Shown here piece after piece: positions 27,501-35,672 of a stretch of 64,000 bases of DNA (its first letter is position 1; the number at the start of each line of letters is the position of its first letter). Source of the DNA: Planctomycetaceae bacterium (GTDB lineage Bacteria > Planctomycetota > Planctomycetia > Planctomycetales > Planctomycetaceae); the NCBI GenBank assembly GCA_028284145.1, contig JANQSH010000056.1, forward strand, positions 62,001-126,000, given 5' to 3'. The position numbers and the translations under genes are program-made. The notes beneath the pieces were generated by a model that was not told the DNA's origin, did not search any database, and saw only the letters and a list, made by a program, of their open reading frames with translations.

Positions 27501-28810
27501 AGTCTCTGGCACCAAATCTCTCGCGAGAAAAGGCATATGAAAGAGCCGTTCGTTTTTATCGAGGCCTTTCAGAAGAAGAGCGGAATTCCATCCGGCAGAA
27601 GATGCGTGAACAGATGGCCGACAGACCTGAGACAATCGAAGGTTTCGAGAAGGAAACGACCAAAATCCTCAAAGACAATCTGCGGGAAGCGTTTGGCGGT
27701 ATCGATTTGGCAGCCGAGCCGAACAAGTACGCCCTCAGTCTGGAGAAAATCTTCAACGCCTACCGAGATGACAACGTCGAAGCGTTTAATCAGACCGTCG
27801 CCAGCTACAGCGACCTCATACAGACCGCGGCATCGGACCACTACAGCGTGGCGAAAGTGGAGCGTGAAGCGTACCTCAACCATGCCAGTCCGTTTTTCTA
27901 CGGCATGTGGATCTATCTGCTTGGCTTCGCGTTTGCCTGTATCGGGCTGCTGGTCTGGCCATACGCCATGCATCGCACGGCCTTCGGATTGATTGCCCTG
28001 ACGCTGCTGATTCATACCATCGGTCTGATCGCCCGTATTTACATTTCCGGTCGGCCGCCGGTGACGAATCTTTACTCCTCCGCTCTGTTCATCGGCTGGG
28101 GATGTGTGCTGATCTGTCTGATCTTTGAGTTGATCTTCAAAATGGGTATCGGGAATATCGTCGCGGGGATGACCGGTTTCCTCACCCTCGGCGTGGCACA
28201 TTATCTGGCGATGGAAAGCAATGGCGACACGATTGCCGTCATGCAGGCGGTTCTCGATACCCAATTCTGGCTGCTCACGCATGTGGTGATCATCACGCTG
28301 GGGTATTCAACGACGTTTGTCGCCGGGTTGATCGGCATCATCTACATCTTCATGGGAATAGCGACGCCGTTTCTCGATCGCGAGTCAGCAAGGAATGTCT
28401 CCCGTATGATTTACGGCACGCTCTGTTTCTCGATTCTCTTCAGTTTCGTGGGAACGGTCCTGGGCGGACTGTGGGGTGACGATTCGTGGGGGCGGTTCTG
28501 GGGTTGGGACCCCAAAGAAAACGGCGCGTTGATCATCGTCCTTTGGAATGCTCTCATTCTGCATGCTCGCTGGGGAGGCATGGTGCAGGATCGTGGTGTT
28601 GCGGTTCTCGCGGTCGTGGGCAACATCGTCACATCGTGGTCTTGGTTCGGCACAAACGAACTGCAGGTCGGCCTGCATTCCTACGGATTTACCGAAGGGC
28701 GTCTGCAGGTGTTGTCGCTGTTTATGCTGTCGCAATTGATCATCGTCGCCATTGGCTCTTTCCCGCGCGACAAGTGGTGGAGTTTCAAACGCCCGACCCC
28801 TGCAACATAG
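24590..28810 (+). CDS. Fused ResB-CcsA cytochrome c assembly (system II) protein
   Basis: About 1406 residues. The N-terminal ResB part has membrane segments near residues 40-60, 105-125, 140-160 and 185-205 and a long soluble domain (about 290-540) with 'FYQSDYGKG'. A soluble insert of about 400 residues (about 660-1085) follows. The C-terminal CcsA/CcmC part carries the heme-handling tryptophan-rich motif 'WGRFWGWDPKENGALI' near residue 1300 and several membrane segments. The fusion delivers and attaches heme to periplasmic CxxCH apocytochromes. ATG 24590 has GAGG about 8 bases upstream; an in-frame ATG at 24575 is an alternative. The octaheme cytochrome at 49.4 kb is the kind of client it would serve. 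Confidence 0.9.
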   Translation: MATQTTSPKNFSDSRANTAINEIVDILKQVVTALASLKFTVVLLAMAIFIVLAGTFAQTKMGNWEVVDQYFRKAGFAWIEFDVFYPKAFFPSKEGPIGGGFWFPSGWMIGLGMMINLLAAHGIRFTIQARGTRLIAGFITLMVGFFVTWLVIVSGDNMDGVQVEITDGLARTLWISMAVVLVLGALGSISGLFFLNRRERKVEWWSLVVLGVLFAGLAGWMWHDIDGTQISNASMRIVWQLTKGSFAGLVLLAGCILLFKKRAGVVLLHGGIGLLMFSELLVGVQAEEGQLALYEGETANYVIDIRSVELAFVDHSDKEEDRHIVIPESRLYTGEIIDDPNYPFVVEVVQFMVNSDALPEARAAALEKQGGREPVKNPSTTGFGTKYKLLQKEEEDGLGDETNMAGAYIKIISRKEQKEDVWIFHQELKPQTIRINGVDYQASLRFKRRYLPYSVHLEDVQKNDYVGTNTPRDYASIIHIHDPETKRDLKGERIWMNNPLRYRGDTFYQSDYGKGPKVVRDPETWEPQMEFNRQAGKWQEKVIPAQERTVLSVVTNTGWMIPYVSCMIVAVGMLSHFLLTLTRFSKRLAPREDAVALGKKSGSEPSGEFDGPKDEKFQIEEQPVAKPMKSKFRGRAALDAAPPNWALYVIPILMVGVAGMYLARKATPPKQAEDQMAVYEFGKLPTTFTGRVKPMSSYAQNTLYVMSGRQTIKRAGKGENRKPRPPLRLAEPEGKAEPATAWMLDLITGKERADDVEIFRIDDPSVRSMLQLDERPKWWKYSWNQLQPRYEAIQDEIRSVKDEEKGIDIPQDDWTTRQRRTIALNGNIVRIRTMRSAFLDRHSFPTFYLQNIRHGKYDENTGDGPHQNTESFYVWFVLKIIPRIEPDMGEKVALSIPKDDLQQDWESYTRAALRLWIQRFARKHDAKTLDEFAQHFIVQMNKDGLYDIYYQQHLDGEVLTAVLENTILTFQSLAPNLSREKAYERAVRFYRGLSEEERNSIRQKMREQMADRPETIEGFEKETTKILKDNLREAFGGIDLAAEPNKYALSLEKIFNAYRDDNVEAFNQTVASYSDLIQTAASDHYSVAKVEREAYLNHASPFFYGMWIYLLGFAFACIGLLVWPYAMHRTAFGLIALTLLIHTIGLIARIYISGRPPVTNLYSSALFIGWGCVLICLIFELIFKMGIGNIVAGMTGFLTLGVAHYLAMESNGDTIAVMQAVLDTQFWLLTHVVIITLGYSTTFVAGLIGIIYIFMGIATPFLDRESARNVSRMIYGTLCFSILFSFVGTVLGGLWGDDSWGRFWGWDPKENGALIIVLWNALILHARWGGMVQDRGVAVLAVVGNIVTSWSWFGTNELQVGLHSYGFTEGRLQVLSLFMLSQLIIVAIGSFPRDKWWSFKRPTPAT

Positions 28811-28950
28811 ACCTTCCTGCAGACATGCCTGCTGCGCGATATAAAGCGTGGCACCGAAAAATTTTGAAAAAGGTGGCCCGGTCGATTTGCACGTCTGGCT
28901 GCCGAAAAAACAAGCGGAATGTGAATCTGGCTGTCAATCGTCGAAACGAT

Positions 28951-29005
28951 ATTCCGTCATTCCCACGCGGTATGAAATCCAATGCAGGGGAATCCGGGGC
29001 AGCCA
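28951..29005. repeat. Type-2 dispersed repeat, copy c (decayed)
   Basis: 'ccgtcattcccacgcggtat' followed by 'gaaatccaatgcaggggaatcc' matches the left arm and the inner 'ggaatcc' segment of the type-2 repeat family. It sits in the spacer between the cytochrome assembly gene and the next MITE-like copy. Confidence 0.45.
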
Positions 29006-29012
29006 CGAATGA

Positions 29013-29120
29013 AAAGAGCGTATTACACTCTTTTGTGCCGCGATGAGCGTTGATTGGCCTGCAAACACATAGGCCCCTCCACGAGCCAGAACCTTCACAC
29101 GAAAAGGTAAACTGCTCTAA
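29013..29120 (+). repeat. MITE-like element, copy D1
   Basis: Starts AAGAGCGTATTACACTC and ends GGTAAACTGCTCTAA. It is separated from copy D2 by only 37 bp of unrelated sequence and has the same orientation. Confidence 0.87.
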
Positions 29121-29157
29121 ACAACGGGCTCACGGTCTCAGAAGCGAGGGAACCCGC

Positions 29158-29261
29158 TTAGAGCGTATTACGCTCTCTCGTGGCACGATGGACGTTTTTC
29201 GGCCTGCAATTATAGATTCCCGCGAGCGAAAACTGTCACACGAAAAGGTAAACTGCTCTAA
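29158..29261 (+). repeat. MITE-like element, copy D2
   Basis: Starts TTAGAGCGTATTACGCTC and ends GGTAAACTGCTCTAA. The right-end TA is part of the stop codon of the minus-strand Ser/Asp-repeat gene: its TAG (29258-29260 on the minus strand) is the terminal TAG of the element. Confidence 0.9.
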
Positions 29262-32095
29262 AACAGGCCGCGGAACTGTTCGATGATCGTCGTGCTGACA
29301 GGTGAGGGCGAATTCCAGGCCCACATCGACCGGACAAGATCGAACATCACAATTCCGCAGGTCACCATCATGCAGGTGCAGAGAATCAGTCCGATAAATG
29401 CACCAATTCCCCATTCGTGAACGATCGGTGCCATCATACGAACGGGGCCTGCCGAGACTGGTTCCATCGCCGGTTCAGGATCGATGAAATCCTCATCAGA
29501 CGCATCGAAGACATCCAGTTCATCGTCTTCGCCAACAACGTCTTCGGCAACTTCGAGATCTTCATCTTCCTCGAAGTCGTCGAAGTCATCAAAGTCATCG
29601 AACTCGCCTTCAACATCGAACTCGTCTTCATCCCCTTCGTAATCGTCGTCGTCTCCCCCCCGTTTCACCACCGTCGCCGAGTAATCGTCAAGGTCGCTTT
29701 CGTCGTCATCGAAGAGGATCACGTTGGTTTCGGCAAGCTCGGCCTCGGATTCATCCTCCATTTCGGTCAAGTCGAATTCCTCATCTTCCGTATCGTAGGC
29801 GGGAACTTCGGCTTGCGTTTCGTCAACTTCGTCCGCGTCGTAGGCGTCCATCATGGGCAGTGTCTGGCCAAGTTCATCGTCGCTGTCCATCATGGGAATG
29901 CCATCGTCGGTGTCGAGTGTGAATTCGTCATCACTCGCTTCGAGGCTGAGGCCGCTGCCTCCGTCGTCGAGCATCAACTCGCTGCCGGCATCTTCGAGGC
30001 TTAGTTCACTGCCTTCGTCCATTAGCGACATTTCGCTGCCAGCATCTTCCAGTGAGAGGCCACTGCCACCATCGAGTCCGGAACCGGCACTCTCCAATGC
30101 CAGACCACTCTCACCGGAATCAAGTTCGTCATCATCGCAGGATTCCAGCGAGAGTCCGCTTTCACCCGATGGTGACGTAAACCCACTATCGGCGGCTTCC
30201 AGAGAAATTCCACTTTCCGCTGCGGAGATGGAGATTCCGCTATCGTCCGCTTCGAGCGAGAGGACGCTGTCTCCGGCTTTGTTACCGGTACTGCTTTCCA
30301 GGTCTTCGAGATCAATTCCACTGTCGGCCGCTTCAAGAGAAATGCCGCTGTCCTCACTGCTCAGCGAGAGGCCACTATCAGCGAGGCTTCGCAACATGTC
30401 GCTGTCGGCTGCGAGTGTTGCACCTGAAGTGAGTTCATCTTCCTGGTCGTCAAACACCGAAGCACCACTGTCGTTGTCGGAGAGATCGACCGCCAGTCCA
30501 CTTTCATTGGACGAGAAAATGGCGACATCGCTTTCGCTGTCGGGATCGTAATTCGAGGAAGCAAGATCACCGACAAGTTGCACATCGCTGTCACTGCCGA
30601 GCAAATCATCTTCGTGCATCAACTGCACATCACTCTCGCTGTTATCCATCAAGCTGCCGGAGCCGCCAGCCAACCGCACGTCGCTATCGCTGTCCGAGCC
30701 GCCCGCTTCTTCGCCCAGATTAATGACCGAGTCGGCTCCAATCATTTGCACGTCACTGTCGCTGTGCGTAAGCGTGATGGAATCGTCTTTCTTCGGCTTC
30801 GGTTTTGCATGGGAATCATCAGCGATGAGATTGATGCCGCTGTCAGAACCACCGACGAGCAGAGCCGAGTCGGCATTGAGTGAGACATCACTGTCGCTGT
30901 CGGGTTCCGATGAATCGCCTGAATCGATACCTGAGGTGGCGCTGAGAATGCCCGAGTCTTCCGGGATCAAAGCGACTTCGCTATCGGAATCGATCAACGG
31001 TTCGTGGGCACCCACCAAAGCGATATCGCTGTCGGTGTCCATCAGATCCGGCATCGGGCTGTCATCGGCCTTTGGCGTCAGCGAAACATCGCTGTCACTT
31101 TCTCCGTCAATGATGGGATCCGCACTGCCCATCAGCGATATATCGCTGTCGGTGTCCATGATCGACTCGACGTTGTCATCCAGTTGAACATCGCTGTCGC
31201 TGTCCTGTGACTTTGCCTTGACGATTGCCGAAAGCCGGACATCACTGTCAGATTCTTCGCCAGTCACCAATTCGATTTCGCTGTCGGAATCGTCATCGAT
31301 AACTTGCTCCACTTCCGAGACGAGTGAGATGTCACTATCGGAATCGGACGAGACGATGTGCACATCGCTGTCGCTGGTTGGTCCATCCACCACATCTGAC
31401 TCGCTGGAATCTGAAAGGCGAATGTCGCTGTCGGTCAGGTTGTTATCAACATCATCACCAGAATCCGTGTTCGCCGGCATCAAGCTTTCGTCCATGATCA
31501 GACGGACGTCGCTATCGGAAGTGCCACGATGAATGTCGGAATCGGAAACCAGATCCTGACTGCCGCGAATGACAGTCGGCTGTTTGCCAACGGTATCTTC
31601 ATCAACATCAACCAGAACGGAAGAATCACCCATGGCCAGTTTCTGTGTGTCGGCCCGTTCGCTTTTGGTGGGTGCAGATTTCCCTTTTTTCTTCTCTGTT
31701 TTTTTTGTGTCAGGTTGTTCCGATTTTGGTTCGGATGGCGTTGCCTCTTCTTCTGCAGAAGAGGACTTCTTCCTGGGCGCGGCCATTCGCTTGATGGCCG
31801 AAAGTGTCGGTTTTTGTTTTTCTTGCGATGACGGAGCGGGCGCTGATTTTTCGGTTTTTTGTTTTTCGGACCTGGGTTTCGTCCCAGCCGGCGGGTCGTC
31901 GACAATCGGAACATCGGGATTGGAATCGAACAACAATGTACGGCGGAATTCATCCACTTCGTCAATGCGGAACTTCCAGGTTCCCCGGTCGGCAAATCCG
32001 CGAATATCGCCCGTTTCGCGATAACGGACCAGCTCTGTCGGCGTGATGCCAAGACGTTCTGCCGCTTCGTCGAGTCCGATGTACTTCTTTGACAT
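29258..32095 (-). CDS. Helix-turn-helix protein with long Ser/Asp repeat and C-terminal membrane anchor
   Basis: 945 residues. Residues 1-50 are an excisionase/MerR-like winged helix ('IGLDEAAERLGITPTELVRYRETGDIRG'). Residues 60-160 are Lys/Glu/Pro-rich. About 165-560 is a repeat of 'DSDSDVxL'-type units and 560-730 of 'ESGLSLE/DSGISLE' units. A very acidic stretch (about 760-880) follows, then one hydrophobic segment near 912-930 and a short tail. It looks like a DNA-binding head tethered to a membrane by a long, negatively charged flexible arm. Phosphorylation or Ca(II) binding of the Ser-Asp repeats is conceivable but unproven. The protein ends at the TAG supplied by copy D2. A tandem 14-bp repeat lies just upstream of the start. 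Confidence 0.8.
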   Translation of the reverse strand: MSKKYIGLDEAAERLGITPTELVRYRETGDIRGFADRGTWKFRIDEVDEFRRTLLFDSNPDVPIVDDPPAGTKPRSEKQKTEKSAPAPSSQEKQKPTLSAIKRMAAPRKKSSSAEEEATPSEPKSEQPDTKKTEKKKGKSAPTKSERADTQKLAMGDSSVLVDVDEDTVGKQPTVIRGSQDLVSDSDIHRGTSDSDVRLIMDESLMPANTDSGDDVDNNLTDSDIRLSDSSESDVVDGPTSDSDVHIVSSDSDSDISLVSEVEQVIDDDSDSEIELVTGEESDSDVRLSAIVKAKSQDSDSDVQLDDNVESIMDTDSDISLMGSADPIIDGESDSDVSLTPKADDSPMPDLMDTDSDIALVGAHEPLIDSDSEVALIPEDSGILSATSGIDSGDSSEPDSDSDVSLNADSALLVGGSDSGINLIADDSHAKPKPKKDDSITLTHSDSDVQMIGADSVINLGEEAGGSDSDSDVRLAGGSGSLMDNSESDVQLMHEDDLLGSDSDVQLVGDLASSNYDPDSESDVAIFSSNESGLAVDLSDNDSGASVFDDQEDELTSGATLAADSDMLRSLADSGLSLSSEDSGISLEAADSGIDLEDLESSTGNKAGDSVLSLEADDSGISISAAESGISLEAADSGFTSPSGESGLSLESCDDDELDSGESGLALESAGSGLDGGSGLSLEDAGSEMSLMDEGSELSLEDAGSELMLDDGGSGLSLEASDDEFTLDTDDGIPMMDSDDELGQTLPMMDAYDADEVDETQAEVPAYDTEDEEFDLTEMEDESEAELAETNVILFDDDESDLDDYSATVVKRGGDDDDYEGDEDEFDVEGEFDDFDDFDDFEEDEDLEVAEDVVGEDDELDVFDASDEDFIDPEPAMEPVSAGPVRMMAPIVHEWGIGAFIGLILCTCMMVTCGIVMFDLVRSMWAWNSPSPVSTTIIEQFRGLF

Positions 32096-32828
32096 AGTTT
32101 TTCACCCGGTGTCACATCATGTTTGTGCCGATATGTTTGTGCCGATGGTTGCCATTGCTGCAAGGACAATTTCGAACACTGGTCCAATCGTCTTTGGTTC
32201 GTCCCGGCAATGACCGGTCTCTCGATCATTGTCATCGCTCTGGCACAAAAACTGGTACAATCCGCATATTTGTCAAGTCTTCTGAAAATCCCCAGCCTTA
32301 AATTCTACGACCGCAGAACAGGCTTTCAAGAGGTTTTCGAAATCCGTTCCGGGGTGATGCCTCAAAATGCCATTTCGCACGTCGAGTTCCATCAACCTGC
32401 TTTTGCACCTCGCTGCGCAATTCCAGACCACTCGTTCCAGCGAAGGGATGCACATCTTTTCCATCGGCAGCGATGATGGAAAAGGCAAAGAAGCACTCCG
32501 GTTTCCCTCGCATCGACTGGGAGTTCATTCGGATTTCCCGGCACAACAGGGTCGATCAACACAATCGGTGGCTGGTTGGAACAGGGCTGTATCTGGTAAT
32601 GAGGAGTATTCGTTTTGTTTGGTTCTGACAAAATGTAACGGTTGTACGCAGTCGCATGATGTCCAATTAAGACAACCAGTCTGGTGTTCTGCATTGGTGT
32701 AACCAGATGGACGTCGGTGAAACTACCGATTTCGGCTGCAATGGAAATTTGTTATTTCCTGTTTTTGTTCCCTTGTTCGATGTAACACTGGAATTGAATG
32801 GCCACTGGCGAGATTGATCCTGCTGCGG
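32096..32828. other. Intergenic region, about 730 bp
   Basis: No gene is supported; the open frames present (for example 32123-32476 and 32367-32702) have no ribosome site or protein-like composition. Near its left edge an exact 14-bp unit is repeated in tandem (32119-32132 and 32133-32146), 24-51 bases upstream of the Ser/Asp-repeat gene. Divergent promoters for that gene and the MFS gene are expected. Confidence 0.5.
32119..32146. repeat. Exact tandem 14-bp direct repeat upstream of the Ser/Asp-repeat gene
   Basis: Two exact copies of ATGTTTGTGCCGAT lie back to back 24-51 bases before the start codon of the minus-strand gene. This could be a regulator-binding site or a simple slippage duplication. 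Confidence 0.5.
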
Positions 32829-34226
32829 ATGCGAGCTTTGAATACCGACACACCTGCTTTTGCTGACATGACGGGAGATTCCGGGGTTACAAACCGGAGA
32901 GTCACCCGTGCGGTGGTCTGGAATCAGTTATTGTGGACAGCAGGATATGCACTGACAACGGGCGGATTCTTAACCTATTTCGCAAACGAGTTGGGAGATG
33001 CCGAGCGATTCCCGCGAACGGAAATGGCTTTTCTGATTGCTCTGTTGCTGGTGATTCCCGAGATTGCCGGCGTGATTGGTTTGTGCACAGGATCGCTGAT
33101 TCGCCGCGTCGAAAACCGCAAAGTTGTGTTTGTTGCCTGTTCGCTGTTATCGCGCGTTATCAGTGTTGGGATTCCGTTGCTCGCCATTCCACAATTTCGC
33201 CCAACGATCGTCTCGCCATTGTGGTGCCTCGCCATTCTTCTCGCCGTCACGCAGGCAATTCAGACGATGGCCTACCTGAGTTATCTGTCCTGGCTTTCCG
33301 ATCTGATGCCTCGCCAGCAATGGGGCAAATTGTTTGCCTCCCAGAATATCGCAAAGCTGAGTATTTTGCTGGTTGTCCCATTGCTCGCCGGGTATTGGCG
33401 TGATACCTGGCGTTACGGAGTACGAGTTGGCGAGATTCCCGAGGATCAGGCATTGTTCGCTTACCTGATGATCTTTCTGATCGGAATCGGCCTGCAGACC
33501 TTGTCCATTCTGCCGCTTTTAAGGCTGCCAAATGTGATAAGACTGCCAAATGCGAATGGACTGCGTCTGGAATCGCGACGCGATGTCTGGCACGAAATAC
33601 GATCAGCATTCCGAAACCGCGATTTTCGCTGGTTGCTCGGATATTCGTGGTGTCTCAGTTTCGCCAACGGGCTGACTCAGGCGGTCTTCTTTCAGTTCAT
33701 TTTTTACCGTCTGTCTCTGTCGTTGTTCTGGTTTTACGCCCTGTTGTGCACGATGCGTGTCGTGAAAATCCCGGTCAGCGCGATCGCCGGTTACGCAAGC
33801 GATCACAGAGGCGACAAATCGACTCTCTTCTGGAGCGTTGTGATGGCTTCACTGGCGATGCCCGTCTGGTTCGTCGCCGAACGTGAAACGTGGTGGCTGC
33901 TGTTCGTCGCTTACGCACTGTGGGGCAGCTTTGCGGCGGCGAACATTACGGGTCGCAATCTTGCCCTCAAACTTGCACCGCCAAGTGAAAACGCGACACA
34001 TCTCGCGATGTTCAGGCAAATCGCCGGTCTGCTTGCGGGGGTCAGTGGCCTTTTGGGTGGGTTGTGGCTGGGCGCGTTATCGAATAACAAGTTTCAGATC
34101 AATCTGGCAGGCTTTACGCTGGATCATTTTCGCCTGCTGTTTCTGGTTTCATTTCTGGGGCGGATTGGTGCAGCGTTTTTCGTGTTGCCCATCAGGGAAC
34201 CAGGAGAAGAGACCGGGGGCGACTGA
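32829..34226 (+). CDS. Major facilitator superfamily transporter
   Basis: About 465 residues with roughly twelve hydrophobic segments. Membrane segments are visible from 'VVWNQLLWTAGYALTTGGFLTYF' through 'LLVIPEIAGVIGLCTG', 'LWCLAILLAVTQAIQTMAYLSYL' and the C-terminal 'LLFLVSFLGRIGAAFFVLPI'. A conserved-looking 'SWLSDLMPRQQWGKLFASQNI' cytosolic loop follows helix 4. The substrate is not predictable. The start is uncertain: TTG 32814, ATG 32829 and ATG 32868 are all possible and none has a clear ribosome site; the first hydrophobic segment begins after all three. A MITE-like copy begins 2 bases after the stop. Confidence 0.8.
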   Translation: MRALNTDTPAFADMTGDSGVTNRRVTRAVVWNQLLWTAGYALTTGGFLTYFANELGDAERFPRTEMAFLIALLLVIPEIAGVIGLCTGSLIRRVENRKVVFVACSLLSRVISVGIPLLAIPQFRPTIVSPLWCLAILLAVTQAIQTMAYLSYLSWLSDLMPRQQWGKLFASQNIAKLSILLVVPLLAGYWRDTWRYGVRVGEIPEDQALFAYLMIFLIGIGLQTLSILPLLRLPNVIRLPNANGLRLESRRDVWHEIRSAFRNRDFRWLLGYSWCLSFANGLTQAVFFQFIFYRLSLSLFWFYALLCTMRVVKIPVSAIAGYASDHRGDKSTLFWSVVMASLAMPVWFVAERETWWLLFVAYALWGSFAAANITGRNLALKLAPPSENATHLAMFRQIAGLLAGVSGLLGGLWLGALSNNKFQINLAGFTLDHFRLLFLVSFLGRIGAAFFVLPIREPGEETGGD

Positions 34227-34227
34227 A

Positions 34228-34331
34228 ATAGAGCCGTTTCCCTTTTCGTGTGACGGTTCTCGCTCGTGAGAGTTTGCGTTTGCAGGCCAAACGACGATTT
34301 TCGCGCCACAGAAGAGCGTAATATGCTCTGG
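34228..34331 (-). repeat. MITE-like element, copy E
   Basis: Reverse orientation: begins ATAGAGCCGTTTCCC and ends AGAGCGTAATATGCTCTG. It lies immediately after the MFS gene stop (TGA 34224-34226). Confidence 0.85.
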
Positions 34332-34375
34332 CAGAACGAAAGGCATGCGAGGAAAAGGAAAGCGAGAAACAGGAC

Positions 34376-34445
34376 GGTATCATCTCCGCACAGACGAGGA
34401 TCCAGTAATTGAAGAATGGATTCCCTCCCTTGGAATCTTCAAGAC
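34376..34445. repeat. Type-2 dispersed repeat, copy d (decayed)
   Basis: 'ccgcacagacgaggatccag' and 'gaatggattccctcc' match the left arm ('gcgcaggcggggatccag') and middle ('gagtggattcccc') of copy a at 2754. The arms have lost most of their complementarity. Confidence 0.45.
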
Positions 34446-34469
34446 TGCATGCGAAGGACGAAGGACGTT

Positions 34470-35672
34470 TCACGTCGATCTCACCAGATTTCCGCCCGGT
34501 AAGCGACGGACCAGACGTTTCATCTCCAACACCGTCAATGTGGCCAGCACACGTGATGATTCCATCTCGACCGAACGCAACACTTCATCGATGTGCCTCG
34601 GCTCAGTTGTCACCAGATTCAATACCTCCCGTTCCTGATCATTCAACAACAACTCGCGTGGCGTGTGGACAACTGTTGGGGGGGTCTCACGCGCGAAATC
34701 GGCATCGTTGGATGACGATGAGTCGGCTGAAAACTCGACCGGATGCGGCAGTGGGCCGAGAGCTTCCAGCACATCATCGACATTTCGGACCATTGTCGCA
34801 CCGTCGCGAATCAGATCGAGGCAACCCTCACTGGCCGGGCTGTCAACACGACCGGGCAAGACCAGCACTTCCCGTCCCTGTTCCATCGCATGTCGAGCGG
34901 TGTGCAAAGCACCACTCTTACGGGTCGCTTCAATAATGATGACCCCCAGACTCATGCCGGAGATGATCCGGTTCCGTTGCGGGAACAATCCTGCCACAGG
35001 CGGTTGATCGAGACCGCTTTCTGAGACAATCGCTCCCGATTCGACGACCTCATTCGCCAGTTCCTCATGTTCGGGTGGGTAGATATTCGCCAGTCCGGTT
35101 GCGAAGACGGCGACTGTCCGTCCGCCTGCCTTGAGTGCTCCGATATGAGCCGAAGCATCGATCCCGCGGGCCAAACCGCTGACGATGGTAAACCCGGCTC
35201 TGGCGAGTGCGCCGGCAAAACGTTCCGCCTGCTGCCGACCGTACAGTGTGCAACGTCGTGAGCCGACCATTCCCACAGCAAGTTGATCCTGCGTCAAAAT
35301 GCTGCCCCGGCAATACAGAATCGACGGGGCATCGCAGATGGTTTTCAACGTGCCGGGATAGTTTTGCGACTCCCGCACGAGAATGTCGTACCCCTGTTCA
35401 CGGCAGCGGGTGATTTCTGCAATTGCTTTGCCACGATTGTCGGCTGAGAGAATTGCCTGGGCGAGTTTCGGTCCCACTCCCTGCACACGGTGCAAATCCT
35501 CTCTTGTGGCCGCAAAAACGCCAGCCGGGGAACCGAAACGTCCCAACAGAATCTGCTGCGTGCGTGGGCCAATGCCGGAAATAAGATTCAAACGAATCGC
35601 GGCGATCAGACTCTCATCATCCGGATTCGGCGTTGAGGTTATGGCGGATGACTCGTTCACGGCGCAGTTCAA
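34470..35672 (-). CDS. dprA: DNA-processing protein DprA
   Basis: Single-stranded-DNA-binding, RecA-loading protein of natural transformation, about 400 residues. It has N-terminal helix-hairpin-helix/SAM-like segments ('LISGIGPRTQQILLGRFGS', 'VQGVGPKLAQAI'), the Rossmann-like DprA core ('VGMVGSRRCTLYGRQQAERF', 'VSGLARGIDASAHIGALKAGG', 'FPQRNRIISGMSLGVIIIEA') and a C-terminal winged helix ('DQEREVLNLVTTEPRHIDEVLRS'). The start codon appears to be TTG at 35672, overlapping the aroB stop as TTGA, so the two genes are probably translationally coupled; a GTG at 35660 is an alternative. Confidence 0.93.
   Translation of the reverse strand: MNCAVNESSAITSTPNPDDESLIAAIRLNLISGIGPRTQQILLGRFGSPAGVFAATREDLHRVQGVGPKLAQAILSADNRGKAIAEITRCREQGYDILVRESQNYPGTLKTICDAPSILYCRGSILTQDQLAVGMVGSRRCTLYGRQQAERFAGALARAGFTIVSGLARGIDASAHIGALKAGGRTVAVFATGLANIYPPEHEELANEVVESGAIVSESGLDQPPVAGLFPQRNRIISGMSLGVIIIEATRKSGALHTARHAMEQGREVLVLPGRVDSPASEGCLDLIRDGATMVRNVDDVLEALGPLPHPVEFSADSSSSNDADFARETPPTVVHTPRELLLNDQEREVLNLVTTEPRHIDEVLRSVEMESSRVLATLTVLEMKRLVRRLPGGNLVRST

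Noticed and set aside
29417-31187. Long plus-strand open frames antisense to the Ser/Asp-repeat gene
   Set aside because: They arise from the repeated codons of the real minus-strand gene; their products are low-complexity (Ser/Pro/Leu or His/Val-rich) with no ribosome site.
29800-31550. Regularly repeated short sequences that could suggest a CRISPR or satellite array
   Set aside because: The units are in-frame codons for DSDSDV/ESGLSLE repeats of a protein, irregular in spacing and without unique spacers.
32123-32702. Overlapping open frames in the 730-bp spacer
   Set aside because: They have Cys- and Arg-rich, unrelated sequences in several frames, none with a ribosome site; they look like chance openings.
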